DNA of 64,000 nucleotides from Chryseobacterium herbae (GTDB taxonomy: Bacteria > Bacteroidota > Bacteroidia > Flavobacteriales > Weeksellaceae), in assembly GCF_025154075.1 (NCBI RefSeq), contig NZ_JAOAMU010000002.1, positions 1 through 64,000 on the forward strand. The letters run 5' to 3'. The position numbers were made by a program, and so were the translations under genes. Shown piece after piece: positions 1 through 8,129 of this stretch (its first letter is position 1; the number at the start of each line of letters is the position of its first letter). The notes beneath the pieces are model-generated. The model was given only the letters and a program-made list of their open reading frames with translations, was not told the origin of the DNA and made no database searches.

Positions 1-205
1 TTCAATAAACTTTCTGTATGATCAATAATAATCGGCGTTACAAAGAATTCTACCAACTATATTTGACTATTAAACCTTTTAAAAAGATTTATAAAAATAT
101 CCTGTATTTCTATCTTTTGACTTCAATAACTTCCCTCTTCGAGCTTCTGACTTCCTTCCATAATGATAAAACTGGAATGTCTTATCCCGAACCCAGGTTA
201 TCTTA

Positions 206-1678
206 TTAATCGATCACAAGGTAATTGTACTTGTCACTTGGTGCTATGCTGTATTCCACATCTTCAGTGTAGATAGGCACTACTTCACACCCGAATCTTC
301 CCCTTGGCATACAAGGCCCGTTTTCACGGGACAGTACCTGATTGGGAATGCTCATATTAATATTCATTCCGGCATTTTGAAGAATGATAGGCTCATTGGT
401 GGTCGTGTAAGTCCAGGCCCCATTCATACCGCTATTTTTTCTTCCTACTTTTGATATTTTGTTGATCACAAAGCGGATGCTCGGATGGGCAATCGTGTTG
501 GTCTGGCTCTTGCTGGAGTAGAAATACAGTTTTAGGTCCACATTTCTGTTTCGGCCACTGGTAACATTTTCTTTCACCAATTTTACATAAACCGGTGGGT
601 TTTTAATGTCAAATTTAAAGGTGGTCTTCACCGGAGAATTATCCTTTAAATAAGAGTATGTACAGAAAATCGGAACACCTGGCTGGCTTTTAGAGAATGT
701 TCCCTTTGAAATATGGTTCACGAAAGCTTCATAGCCTTTGAAAGACTGTGCCGCTGTAACGCCGCTTCCACCTATCAGATAAAGATTGAAATCTGCTCCG
801 TTCAGGAAGTTTTTTTCCTCCTGAGTCAGATAGCTTTCCCCTTTTACAAATAACTTGCTGAATGATTCATTGATCGTCGTTCTTGCCGTCTCTGCCAGTT
901 CATTGGTTTCAATCGTTAAAACACCCATTCTTCCGTAAGAAATAGAATTCACATACACCGGTTCTACACCGCCGCTATCGAAATTGTTGTCATTAACAAG
1001 TGATCCGGCAGGAATATCCATATCCAGCGTGAAAGACGTCTGGTAAAATTTCACATAGAATCCCGTTCTTTTTGCAATCATCCCTTCTTCAATATTCGTA
1101 GAGGAAGAATTCTTACCAAATAAAGATCTTGTATTTACATTTGATCCGAAGGCAACTTTAAGCTCATCATAAGACGTAAACTGCTCCACACTGTAGCTCA
1201 GCGTTCCGTTCTGTGTAAAATCAGCAGACTGGATATAATCCTGCACCAGCTGTCTTGTTTTGGAAAGAGAAGGCTGGTCAATCGTAAATGCCGTTTTCTT
1301 ATTCAGTGCTGGAATAGACATAGAAACCGTAACAGGCTTTACCGAAGCCGTAATGGGCTTAAAATTCATATCCTGTATGGAATTGCCTTTCAGCAGAGAT
1401 CCCGGGAAAATGTACATCTGTAAGTGAGGAAGGACAATAGATTCTGAAGATTCAAACTCTTTTGTTTCTATAAATTCTTCTGCATTCCCACCTTTGGCGA
1501 GCATGCTTCCGTTCTTACCTGATAATGCGGATGGATACGTTCCGAATGAAGTCACATTCACCACCTGTTGAGGAGAACGGACCATTTCCTGAGCTTCTGC
1601 AGATCCCTCAAGCTCATTCGTACAACTTTGTAAGGCAGCTATAGAAATAGCTGCCATTAGGAATATTATTTTTTTCAT
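206..1678 (-). CDS. Cholesterol-dependent cytolysin-like lipoprotein, long form B
   Basis: Predicted pore-forming protein related to cholesterol-dependent cytolysins (CDC). A lipoprotein signal ends LQSC (Cys19) and is followed by acidic residues, a pattern linked to surface lipoproteins in Bacteroidota. Residues about 95-357 resemble CDC domains 1-3: SYGRMGVLTIET near residue 250 matches the YGRTIYVKLET strand of pneumolysin-type toxins, and PGVPIFCTYSYLKDNSPV near 335 matches their NPAYPISYTSVFLKDNSV. After about 360 a separate C-terminal domain sits where CDC domain 4 would be, without the Trp-rich undecapeptide. The start lies 2 nt behind the short-form stop, so both are cotranscribed. 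Middle region nearly identical to the long form at 3630-5183; the C-terminal domain differs. Published work on Elizabethkingia CDC-like pairs suggests an antibacterial role; that is inference here. Confidence 0.8.
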   Translation of the reverse strand: MKKIIFLMAAISIAALQSCTNELEGSAEAQEMVRSPQQVVNVTSFGTYPSALSGKNGSMLAKGGNAEEFIETKEFESSESIVLPHLQMYIFPGSLLKGNSIQDMNFKPITASVKPVTVSMSIPALNKKTAFTIDQPSLSKTRQLVQDYIQSADFTQNGTLSYSVEQFTSYDELKVAFGSNVNTRSLFGKNSSSTNIEEGMIAKRTGFYVKFYQTSFTLDMDIPAGSLVNDNNFDSGGVEPVYVNSISYGRMGVLTIETNELAETARTTINESFSKLFVKGESYLTQEEKNFLNGADFNLYLIGGSGVTAAQSFKGYEAFVNHISKGTFSKSQPGVPIFCTYSYLKDNSPVKTTFKFDIKNPPVYVKLVKENVTSGRNRNVDLKLYFYSSKSQTNTIAHPSIRFVINKISKVGRKNSGMNGAWTYTTTNEPIILQNAGMNINMSIPNQVLSRENGPCMPRGRFGCEVVPIYTEDVEYSIAPSDKYNYLVID

Positions 1679-1680
1679 GT

Positions 1681-2748
1681 TTATTTATCTACAGTAAACG
1701 TAGTGTAGTATACTGAATTGTCACCTGCATGAGCTGCCGTAAAGTTAATTGGAACTCCAGGAGCGTTAGCTGTAAACTGGCCTCCGTTCACAATGAAGTT
1801 AATAAAGCCCGTGTAACCCTGTACTACTTGTACTGCATCAGAACCAATACCTCCCAGGATATACACTTTCAGATCGGATTCTTCAAGAATTTTTTTACTC
1901 TGAACATCAATACTGATGGATCCGTTAACCATTTTAGCATTTAAAGCTGCTTTTAAAGCAAATGCGGTTTCGTTGTAAGAATAATCAGATTCAAGAGAGA
2001 TGATTCCCAGTCTTCCGTAAGTAATGGAGTTGATGTAAACCGGATTTTTAGAAGCCGCCAGATTCAGGTCAGATTCATTTTTGAAGATATTTCCGTTATC
2101 AGGAAGATCCATATCGATGGTGAAATTCTTCTGGGTAAACTTAGCAAAGATCCCTGTATTTCTTTTCACTTTATTGTTGCTTCCGCTGATGTCGATGCTG
2201 AAAATACTTCCGATATTAACGTTAGCTCCGAATGCAATCTTAAGTTCACTGTAATAAGAGAACTGCTTGATGTTGTAATCAAAAGCAAGAGACTGCTGAC
2301 CACTGAAGTTGGCACTCTGCATCGCTTTGAAGATAGAAGATCTCATGCTTGAAAGGGTTGGTTTTTCAATCGTGTCAACAATAAAGTCAGACGGGAATGA
2401 ATAAGAAACCGTGATAGGCTTTACAGGATAAGAGATTGGTGTGTAAGACAGATTGTCCAGGGTAGTGGAATTGTAAACACCTCCGATAAATGTTTTGTTA
2501 GGAGAGGTTACTACCATCTGGTCACTGTTTAGTGTTACCGTAGTGGTTTTGGAAGCGACTTCTTTTCCGCCTACAGATACTTCGTCATAGTTTAAATACT
2601 TGGAAGGTAAAGCGACAACAGGATTTAGTTTGGCAGCCTTTGCTCCTTCTGTTACAGTTTGCGTTTCCTCATTGATATCCTGACGGCAGGAGATTGAAGT
2701 AATACTGGCTACAACCAGTAATGCGATAGGTAAAATGATTCTTTTCAT
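1681..2748 (-). CDS. Cholesterol-dependent cytolysin-like lipoprotein, short form
   Basis: Short partner of the neighbouring long forms, 355 aa. Lipoprotein signal ends SISC (Cys21). Residues about 100-355 keep the CDC-like core (SITYGRLGIISLES near 245, ADLKVYILGGIG-like segment near 300, GVPINFTAAHAGDNSV near the end) and the protein stops at the point where the long forms continue into their C-terminal domain. It therefore has the pore-forming core but no receptor-type domain. In characterised two-component CDC-like systems a long protein starts the ring and a short protein fills it; I infer the same division here. First gene of a two-gene unit with the long form that follows; a terminator at 2922-2956 separates it from the upstream unit. 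Sequence is clearly more diverged from the long forms than these are from each other. Confidence 0.78.
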   Translation of the reverse strand: MKRIILPIALLVVASITSISCRQDINEETQTVTEGAKAAKLNPVVALPSKYLNYDEVSVGGKEVASKTTTVTLNSDQMVVTSPNKTFIGGVYNSTTLDNLSYTPISYPVKPITVSYSFPSDFIVDTIEKPTLSSMRSSIFKAMQSANFSGQQSLAFDYNIKQFSYYSELKIAFGANVNIGSIFSIDISGSNNKVKRNTGIFAKFTQKNFTIDMDLPDNGNIFKNESDLNLAASKNPVYINSITYGRLGIISLESDYSYNETAFALKAALNAKMVNGSISIDVQSKKILEESDLKVYILGGIGSDAVQVVQGYTGFINFIVNGGQFTANAPGVPINFTAAHAGDNSVYYTTFTVDK

Positions 2749-2921
2749 AAATTTAATTTGAGGTGCTAAAAGTATAGTTTTTACACAAGTCGGTGAAATA
2801 TTTATGTATTAAATCTTTATTAACCATTATTAATAAAAGATTAATGAAGTGTAACTGTTTGATTGTATTTAAAATAGTTCTCTTTGTAGTGATAAATATC
2901 ATGTGAATCTGCAAAAAAATC

Positions 2922-2956
2922 CAAAAAAAAACTCCCCTGATGATTTATCGGGGGAG
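2922..2956 (-). terminator. Rho-independent terminator
   Basis: Ten-base-pair stem CTCCCCTGAT / ATCGGGGGAG (one G-T wobble) with loop GATTT at 2932-2956, followed on the minus strand by a run of nine T. It ends the 5183-3026 unit and makes the short/long pair at 2748-206 a separate transcript. Confidence 0.85.
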
Positions 2957-3025
2957 GCTGTTCTCAGATCAAATAAATGTATGAAAGGATATTTCTAGGA
3001 TCTGATTACACATCGTGAAAATTTG

Positions 3026-3625
3026 TTATAAGTTTTTGTAATAATAATCCATATTCGCCCACACAATGTCATCTCCGGTGGCATCCATTGATGATGGGTT
3101 GTCGAAAGCACTTTTCCCGAAAATATCCTGATAAGCTGTCATTCCAAAAACAGTTTTCTGGGAAATGGTTAGAGCGTTCACATTTTCCCTTGGCATCTTT
3201 TTCACATATCTGAACGATCTCTTAAGCGTAAATGAAGCTTCATTTTTATTAAAAATACCTACAAAACTCTTTCCGCTGTTTTCATTAATGAATACCGAAT
3301 CCTTCTCAATATTCACAATATATTTAATATCTGCTGACGTTCCGGATATAAGATGCAGGGAATTATTTTTCAGATCAAGACTTATTTTTTTCCAGGCCGG
3401 TTCCTGATACGTACTCCAGTAGCTGTTCAGATAAGATTCTGAAACATCAGTTTTCTGACCGGAAGGGCCTTTGTACACTGAAATATTCTGTACTGCGTAA
3501 TTTTTGTACTCAAATTGAAAAACTTCCTTTTCCGTAGGATTAGGATTTTCAATAATTTGATCATCATTACTGCTGCATGACACTGCAAGCAGGGAAGTAA
3601 GAATGATGTAGAATGATTTTTTCAT
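3026..3625 (-). CDS. Putative lipoprotein inside the CDC-like cluster
   Basis: Function not recognised. 199 aa with a lipoprotein signal ending AVSC (Cys17), then SSNDDQ, an acidic start expected of surface-exposed lipoproteins. The mature part is rich in beta-prone and aromatic residues with no motif I can name. It starts 4 nt after the stop of the long form at 3630-5183 and is followed by a terminator, so it is translationally coupled to that toxin-like gene and to nothing else. A lipoprotein encoded directly behind one pore-former could be an immunity or inhibitor protein, or a third pore component; position is the only support. The second long/short unit has no such gene. Confidence 0.75.
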   Translation of the reverse strand: MKKSFYIILTSLLAVSCSSNDDQIIENPNPTEKEVFQFEYKNYAVQNISVYKGPSGQKTDVSESYLNSYWSTYQEPAWKKISLDLKNNSLHLISGTSADIKYIVNIEKDSVFINENSGKSFVGIFNKNEASFTLKRSFRYVKKMPRENVNALTISQKTVFGMTAYQDIFGKSAFDNPSSMDATGDDIVWANMDYYYKNL

Positions 3626-3629
3626 AATT

Positions 3630-5183
3630 TTAATTGATTACGATATAACTGTTGCTAGGATCAGGCAGAATGGTATAGGTGTATTTTGCACTCTGGCTCA
3701 TATTTCTGCCGTTCACGAAATTTCTCAGTTCGTTATCCAGAACAATGTTCAACGGGTTTACACAGTAAGGAGCATTATTGGGATTGGCTATGTCAAAAAT
3801 GCATGAGGTAGAGTAAAACCCTGAAACATTGGTGTAAGTATCACCGCCGGCATTTTGGAGGGTAATTTCCCTTGGATAGCTATATTGATCAATGAAAGGA
3901 CTCTTCATGCCCAGAATATTATCTCCTGTTGCCGTTCTGTCTGCTTTAATCTTAAACTTTACATACGGTGGAGCAATCATTTTGGTTCTGGAACGGCTGT
4001 CATAATAATGAAGTGACAGCTTTCCCATCTTGCCAAACTGCGTAGGTCCAAATAATGTAGTTCTGAAATTTTCTATATTTTCTATTTTCAGCTCTACGTA
4101 AACAGGTTTCTTTTTAATATCGAATTTGAAGGTCGTCTTCACTGGTGAATTATCATTCAGGTAAGAATAAGAACAGAAGATAGGAACTCCCGGCTGACTT
4201 TTAGAGAAAGTACCTTTAGAAATATGATTAACAAAAGCGGCATATCCCTGAAAAGACTGTGCTGCTGTAACGCCGCTTCCGCCAATCAGGTATAAATTAA
4301 AATCAGCACCATTCAGGAAGTTTTTTTCCTCCTGAGTCAGAGAACTTTCTCCATTTACAAATAGCTTGCTGAAGGTCTCATTAATCGTCTTTTTTGCTGT
4401 ATCTGCCTGCTCATTCGTTTCAATAGACAGAACGCCCATTCTTCCGTAAGAAATAGAACTTACATAAACAGGTTCCACACCGCCACTGTCAAAATTATTG
4501 TCATTAACAAGCGATCCTGCCGGAATATCCATATCCAGCGTGAAAGACGTCTGGTAAAATTTCACATAAAATCCGCTTCTTTTTGAGATCATTCCCTCTT
4601 CGATGTTGGTAGAAGAAGAATTTTTCCCGAATAATGATCTGGTGTTCACATTCGATCCGAAGGCTACTTTCAGCTCATCATAAGAAGTAAACTGTTCAAC
4701 ACTGTAACTTAAAGTACCGTTCTGCGTAAAATCTGCAGTTTGGATATAATCCTGTACCAGTTGTCTGGTCTTAGACAATGAAGGCTGATCTATCGTAAAT
4801 GATGTTTTTTTGTTCAAAGCCGGAATAGACATAGAAACGGTAACTGGCTTTACCGAAGCCGAAATAGGTTTAAAATCCATATTCTGGATAGAATTCCCTT
4901 TCAGAAGAGATCCCGGGAAAATATATGCCTGTAAATGAGGCAATACGATCGATTCTGAAGACTGAAATTCACGGGTTTCCGTAAAATCATCAGTATCTGT
5001 TGCTCCCTTCGCTAAAGTTTTAAACTTTGAAAGTGATGAAGGATAACTTCCGTATGAAGTAATATTAATAACCTGTTCAGGTGTACGTGCCATCTGATTA
5101 TCATCCATTTTTGCCGCCTCATCAGTACAGCTCCCCAAGACTGCTAAAGAAAAAGCAGCCATTACATATATAAATTTTCTCAT
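3630..5183 (-). CDS. Cholesterol-dependent cytolysin-like lipoprotein, long form A
   Basis: 517-aa paralogue of the long form at 206-1678. Lipoprotein signal ends LGSC (Cys19). Residues about 85-360 are almost identical to the other long form, including SYGRMGVLSIET and the PGVPIFCSYSYLNDNSPV stretch that mark a CDC domain 1-3 core. From about residue 365 the two proteins diverge sharply: this copy has a longer C-terminal domain (about 150 residues, with Cys in STSCIFD and APYCVN) in place of the roughly 130-residue version. No undecapeptide. Upstream is a 306-nt gap with the terminator of the preceding gene; downstream, the 199-aa lipoprotein starts 4 nt later. Core identification is secure; target and activation are not visible from sequence. 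Confidence 0.8.
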   Translation of the reverse strand: MRKFIYVMAAFSLAVLGSCTDEAAKMDDNQMARTPEQVINITSYGSYPSSLSKFKTLAKGATDTDDFTETREFQSSESIVLPHLQAYIFPGSLLKGNSIQNMDFKPISASVKPVTVSMSIPALNKKTSFTIDQPSLSKTRQLVQDYIQTADFTQNGTLSYSVEQFTSYDELKVAFGSNVNTRSLFGKNSSSTNIEEGMISKRSGFYVKFYQTSFTLDMDIPAGSLVNDNNFDSGGVEPVYVSSISYGRMGVLSIETNEQADTAKKTINETFSKLFVNGESSLTQEEKNFLNGADFNLYLIGGSGVTAAQSFQGYAAFVNHISKGTFSKSQPGVPIFCSYSYLNDNSPVKTTFKFDIKKKPVYVELKIENIENFRTTLFGPTQFGKMGKLSLHYYDSRSRTKMIAPPYVKFKIKADRTATGDNILGMKSPFIDQYSYPREITLQNAGGDTYTNVSGFYSTSCIFDIANPNNAPYCVNPLNIVLDNELRNFVNGRNMSQSAKYTYTILPDPSNSYIVIN

Positions 5184-5489
5184 AGTCTGTTTTTACTCCG
5201 GATACGGTCTTCTGAAATAGAAAAGAACAAAATCCGGCGCGGTTGAAATTACAGTATACCAGTAATTCCTTGTATAGTGAAATTCATGGGTGTAAAGATA
5301 ATATTTTGCACCATACTGTGAAATATAATTTATGAAATTTGTTGAAAGTGTAATAAAACAGGCTGTTTTTGATAATAAACCATTGATATTGAATTAAATA
5401 TTTAAGGGTGAAAAGTATAATTTTTGGAAAACAAAAAACTCCCCAGACAAAAATGCCTGAGGAGCCTATTTACAAATTAAATTATTTTC
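5184..5489. other. Intergenic leader of the CDC-like unit
   Basis: No gene seen. Holds the terminator of the 131-aa gene (5432-5464) and, at 5406-5426, a GGTGAAAAGTATAATTTTT motif that recurs at 2762-2783 just ahead of the short form. Nearer the gene, minus-strand TATCTTTA around 5296-5303 is one base from the flavobacterial -7 box. Confidence 0.4.
5432..5464 (-). terminator. Rho-independent terminator
   Basis: Stem CTCCCCAGACA / TGCCTGAGGAG with G-T wobbles at 5439-5464, followed on the minus strand by a T run. It lies 26 nt behind the stop of the 131-aa gene at 5490-5885. Confidence 0.75.
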
Positions 5490-5885
5490 TTACTTACCGA
5501 AAAAGATCTCGTCCTGTTTCTGCTGCTCATTATAAATAAGCTGAAAATTGTCAGGCATATTCTGATAAAGAAGCTTCCACTGCTGGATTTTAGAGTGTTT
5601 TTTAAAGCTCTCCAACGATCTTACAAACAGGTTTTCGATCACGGTTCTCACATAAGAATCACCGTTTCTGTAGATCCAGTCCATTAGTTTGATATGATGG
5701 GCTACAATGTAGATTTTCGATTCCTGCAGCATATCCTTTAAATAATTAATGGTGGCCTGAATCACACCGGCAAAGTTTTCCTGCACAGATAACTGAGTGA
5801 TTTCACTTCGGAGTGGTGGGTAGAAAAATTTTAAGTATTCAACGGCTATTTTTTTATTAATAGCCTGCATTTGTACTTTCATCAT
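5490..5885 (-). CDS. Hypothetical protein, paralogue of the 6147-6503 product
   Basis: Function not recognised. 131 aa, predicted all-helical and soluble, no signal peptide. The segment YRNGDSYVRTVIENLFVRSL (residues about 74-93) aligns with YTNGDLALKNAIEGVFIYSL of the 118-aa protein at 6147-6503, and both are rich in Lys, Gln and aromatic residues, so they are paralogues. Last gene of a minus-strand group that alternates a tiny membrane protein with one of these helical proteins; ends at a terminator. MMKVQMQ offers several possible Met starts within seven residues. The group lies directly upstream of the CDC-like cluster, but a link to it is only positional. Confidence 0.7.
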   Translation of the reverse strand: MMKVQMQAINKKIAVEYLKFFYPPLRSEITQLSVQENFAGVIQATINYLKDMLQESKIYIVAHHIKLMDWIYRNGDSYVRTVIENLFVRSLESFKKHSKIQQWKLLYQNMPDNFQLIYNEQQKQDEIFFGK

Positions 5886-5933
5886 AATTAATATTCTTCA
5901 GTATTTATCTTGCAGCGAAATGTGTACCAAAAT

Positions 5934-6065
5934 TTACAGCATGGCAGCAAAAATAAAAACACCTATAATCACAGCGATGTGAGTAACCAATAGTTCTGCA
6001 TTATGCCTGTTGGTCGTGGTTTTCCATGTTTTCCAGTCGGATATTCTTCTGATTTTTGTTTTCAT
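5934..6065 (-). CDS. Small single-helix membrane protein (43 aa)
   Basis: 43-aa reading frame starting MKTKIRRISDWKTWK, basic and aromatic at the N-terminus, then a hydrophobic helix (VTHIAVIIGVFIFAAML) running to the stop. Predicted orientation is N-in with one membrane span. It lies 48 nt ahead of the 131-aa gene, exactly mirroring the 53-aa membrane protein ahead of the 118-aa paralogue, which is the main reason to believe it is translated. No known family recognised. Confidence 0.55.
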   Translation of the reverse strand: MKTKIRRISDWKTWKTTTNRHNAELLVTHIAVIIGVFIFAAML

Positions 6066-6146
6066 AATCCATTGAATTTGAGTGGTTTTGATTTTAAAGC
6101 AAAATCTGCATTTGTAATGAAACAGACGAAAAATGTAATGAAAATT

Positions 6147-6503
6147 TTAAATTCCGTGATTGTAAATCTGTCTCGAATATGTTTGTTGCAGCTCTTTTGA
6201 CATATGACTAAAGATCACTTTACGGTATTCTCCGCTACAGAATGCTGTAAAATTGTCCAGAGAATAAATAAAAACACCCTCTATAGCATTTTTTAAAGCC
6301 AGATCTCCGTTTGTGTAAATTTTGTCCATTTTTTGAAGGCTTTTGAATAAAACATTTCTGTCATTCTGGCGGACCATATTTTTGATACGTTCCGTGAAAG
6401 TACGGATTACACTGTACGAGTTCTGAGGCATCGTTTTCGTAAGTTCATTTTCAAAGTCCGGAATAACTTCTGTAATTTCCTGGACGGCTTCTGAATAGTT
6501 CAT
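6147..6503 (-). CDS. Hypothetical protein, paralogue of the 5490-5885 product
   Basis: Function not recognised. 118 aa, predicted helical and cytoplasmic. Shares the [YR]xNGD...xxAIExxFxxSL core with the 131-aa protein downstream. It starts 4 nt after the stop of the 53-aa membrane protein, so the two are probably translationally coupled and may act as a membrane anchor plus soluble partner. The repeated two-gene arrangement (membrane peptide then helical protein) suggests a segmental duplication. Could be a regulatory or immunity-type module; nothing in the sequence decides. Confidence 0.7.
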   Translation of the reverse strand: MNYSEAVQEITEVIPDFENELTKTMPQNSYSVIRTFTERIKNMVRQNDRNVLFKSLQKMDKIYTNGDLALKNAIEGVFIYSLDNFTAFCSGEYRKVIFSHMSKELQQTYSRQIYNHGI

Positions 6504-6507
6504 ATGA

Positions 6508-6669
6508 TTAATGATTTTGTTCTAAAAGTTTAATGATGGCTCCAAAGACGAAAACGGTCATAAAAGCCATGAGAAGCAGATGGTAAGGTTTCAGCCACTT
6601 TGGGGTTTCCGGTCCTCTGCTTTTTAATCTTCTTAACTTGTCAATGCGGTTTAAAGTCTTTAAGTCCAT
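6508..6669 (-). CDS. Small single-helix membrane protein (53 aa)
   Basis: 53-aa frame starting MDLKTLNRIDKLRRLK: a strongly basic N-terminus, GPETPKWLKPYH, then a membrane helix (LLLMAFMTVFVFGAII) and a short KLLEQNH tail. Same plan as the 43-aa protein at 5934-6065. It is the first gene of the four-gene minus-strand group. Likely N-in. Family not recognised; translation is inferred from the conserved arrangement and tight 4-nt spacing to the 118-aa gene. Confidence 0.6.
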   Translation of the reverse strand: MDLKTLNRIDKLRRLKSRGPETPKWLKPYHLLLMAFMTVFVFGAIIKLLEQNH

Positions 6670-7115
6670 ATTGTATGTTTTGAAGATGATGAAGCGAATG
6701 GCGTTCCTTTAAATTTGAATTCTATTTAATTTGTTTTAAATCAATATGTTGTGTGATTTGTTGGGTGTGCCAGCATCAAAAAAAACATGTCAAAATGATA
6801 AGGTTTTTATCAAAACGAAATGAAGAGAACCTATTTTTTAATTTTAAATCAATAGTTTTTAAGAATGTGAAGAAACGCTTCTTTACAATCTTGTTCCCTT
6901 AAAAAAATCAGATGATTTTACCTTAATGTTCCTTATCTCCTTCAATACTCTTAATGGTTTAAATCTACATTTGAAAGATAATCCGCATTGTCAGCCAGAT
7001 CCGCGAGCGATAAAAAACATAGCCATTTATTTTCTTCCAAACATCAGCCGACTTATTTTATTTGTATGATGGAAAGAATAGAATGAATATCTTTGCACTC
7101 CAAATTATTCAGGAC
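6670..7115. other. Divergent intergenic region
   Basis: AT-rich region between the minus-strand small-protein group and the plus-strand nucleoid-associated gene. Apart from the plus-strand promoter near 7061-7095 I see no gene, repeat or RNA structure. Confidence 0.5.
7061..7095 (+). promoter_or_regulatory. Flavobacterial promoter of the nucleoid-associated gene
   Basis: TATCTTTG at 7088-7095 is a perfect TAnnTTTG -7 box; TTTG at 7061-7064 is a -33 candidate with a slightly long 23-nt spacer. It predicts a transcript start near 7102, which rules out the TTG (7062) and ATG (7083) upstream starts and leaves ATG 7116. Confidence 0.6.
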
Positions 7116-8129
7116 ATGTTTTCAAAAATTATAGTACACAGAGTAGGAAATAAAATCAACGGAGAATCTTTAACGCTGTCTCAGGAAGAGCTGAAGCTGG
7201 AAGAAGGAATGGCAGAATTGCTTGAAGATTACTTTTTAGGTTCTTTTAAATCGGAAGAGACCTTCAATTTTTACAGTGACACGTATTTGGTCAATAATCC
7301 GGTATATAGTTCCGTATCCGAGATTTTTGAAGACAAAGCGAAATTCCTTTGGGAATCTGAAAATATTGCAAAACACCTTTTTGAGGCGGCTGAAAATCCT
7401 AGAGTTCAGGGTGGAGAATTGTTTATTGTACTTTTTGAAGAAGAAAGTGACCGTCCGGATAAAGTAGATAAGATCGGGATCTTTAAAACGGAGAAGAGAG
7501 AATCTTTCCTTAAAATTTCTCCTAATGAAGAAACTTTTGACATTGAAAAAGACCAGGGCATCGGTTTGTCTAAAATTGACAAGGCAGCTTTGATCTACAA
7601 TAATAACAAAGAAACGGGTTATGTACTTTCTGTGGTTGATAACAACAAAAACGGAGATATGTACTACTGGTTCGAGGATTTCCTGAAAATAAAACAACGT
7701 GACGACGAATATTTCCACACGCAGGAAGCCCTGATGGTGTACAAAGATTATATCACCAAACAACTTCCGCAGGAATTTGAAGTTTCAAAAGCAGATCAGG
7801 CAGATTTCTTAAATAAATCCATCAATTTCTTCAAAGAAAAAGAAGAATTCAAACTTGACGAATTTGCAACCGAAGTATTGGGAGATCAGCATGTCATCGA
7901 AAGTTTTGTGAATTTCAAAACCGATTACGAGCAGGATATGCAGGTGAATATTGCAGAAGAATTCCCGATCAGTGAAGCAGCTGTAAAGAAAACACAACGT
8001 CACTTCAAAAGTATCATTAAGCTTGATAAAAACTTCCACATCTACATCCACGGCGACAGACAGAAGCTGGAAATGGGCGAGGACGATAAAGGAAAATACT
8101 ACAGACTTTACTTCGAAAAAGAAGTGTAA
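7116..8129 (+). CDS. Nucleoid-associated protein (YejK/NdpA family)
   Basis: 337 aa. Member of the 37-kDa nucleoid-associated protein family: starts MFSKIIVHRVGNK, carries GGELFIVLFEEE and NNGDMYYWFEDFL-like middle segments, and ends in the IYIHGDRQKLEMGEDDKGKYYRLYF C-terminal signature region. Family members bind the nucleoid in the cytoplasm; the precise role is poorly known. Start chosen at 7116 because the -7 box at 7088-7095 lies inside the longer possible reading frame and because the family N-terminus begins here. Single-gene transcript. Length is typical for Bacteroidota homologues. Confidence 0.85.
   Translation: MFSKIIVHRVGNKINGESLTLSQEELKLEEGMAELLEDYFLGSFKSEETFNFYSDTYLVNNPVYSSVSEIFEDKAKFLWESENIAKHLFEAAENPRVQGGELFIVLFEEESDRPDKVDKIGIFKTEKRESFLKISPNEETFDIEKDQGIGLSKIDKAALIYNNNKETGYVLSVVDNNKNGDMYYWFEDFLKIKQRDDEYFHTQEALMVYKDYITKQLPQEFEVSKADQADFLNKSINFFKEKEEFKLDEFATEVLGDQHVIESFVNFKTDYEQDMQVNIAEEFPISEAAVKKTQRHFKSIIKLDKNFHIYIHGDRQKLEMGEDDKGKYYRLYFEKEV

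Noticed and set aside
18..209. 63-codon plus-strand frame at the window start
   Set aside because: Low-complexity Lys/Tyr/Leu-rich translation, no start context, opposite to the CDC-like gene end; looks like AT-rich chance sequence.
7062..7115. Upstream TTG/ATG starts of the nucleoid-associated gene
   Set aside because: The predicted promoter -7 box lies inside this stretch, so it is probably not translated.
7236..7763. 175-codon minus-strand frame
   Set aside because: Antisense to the nucleoid-associated protein; Phe/Val/Ile-rich mirror translation without a plausible fold.
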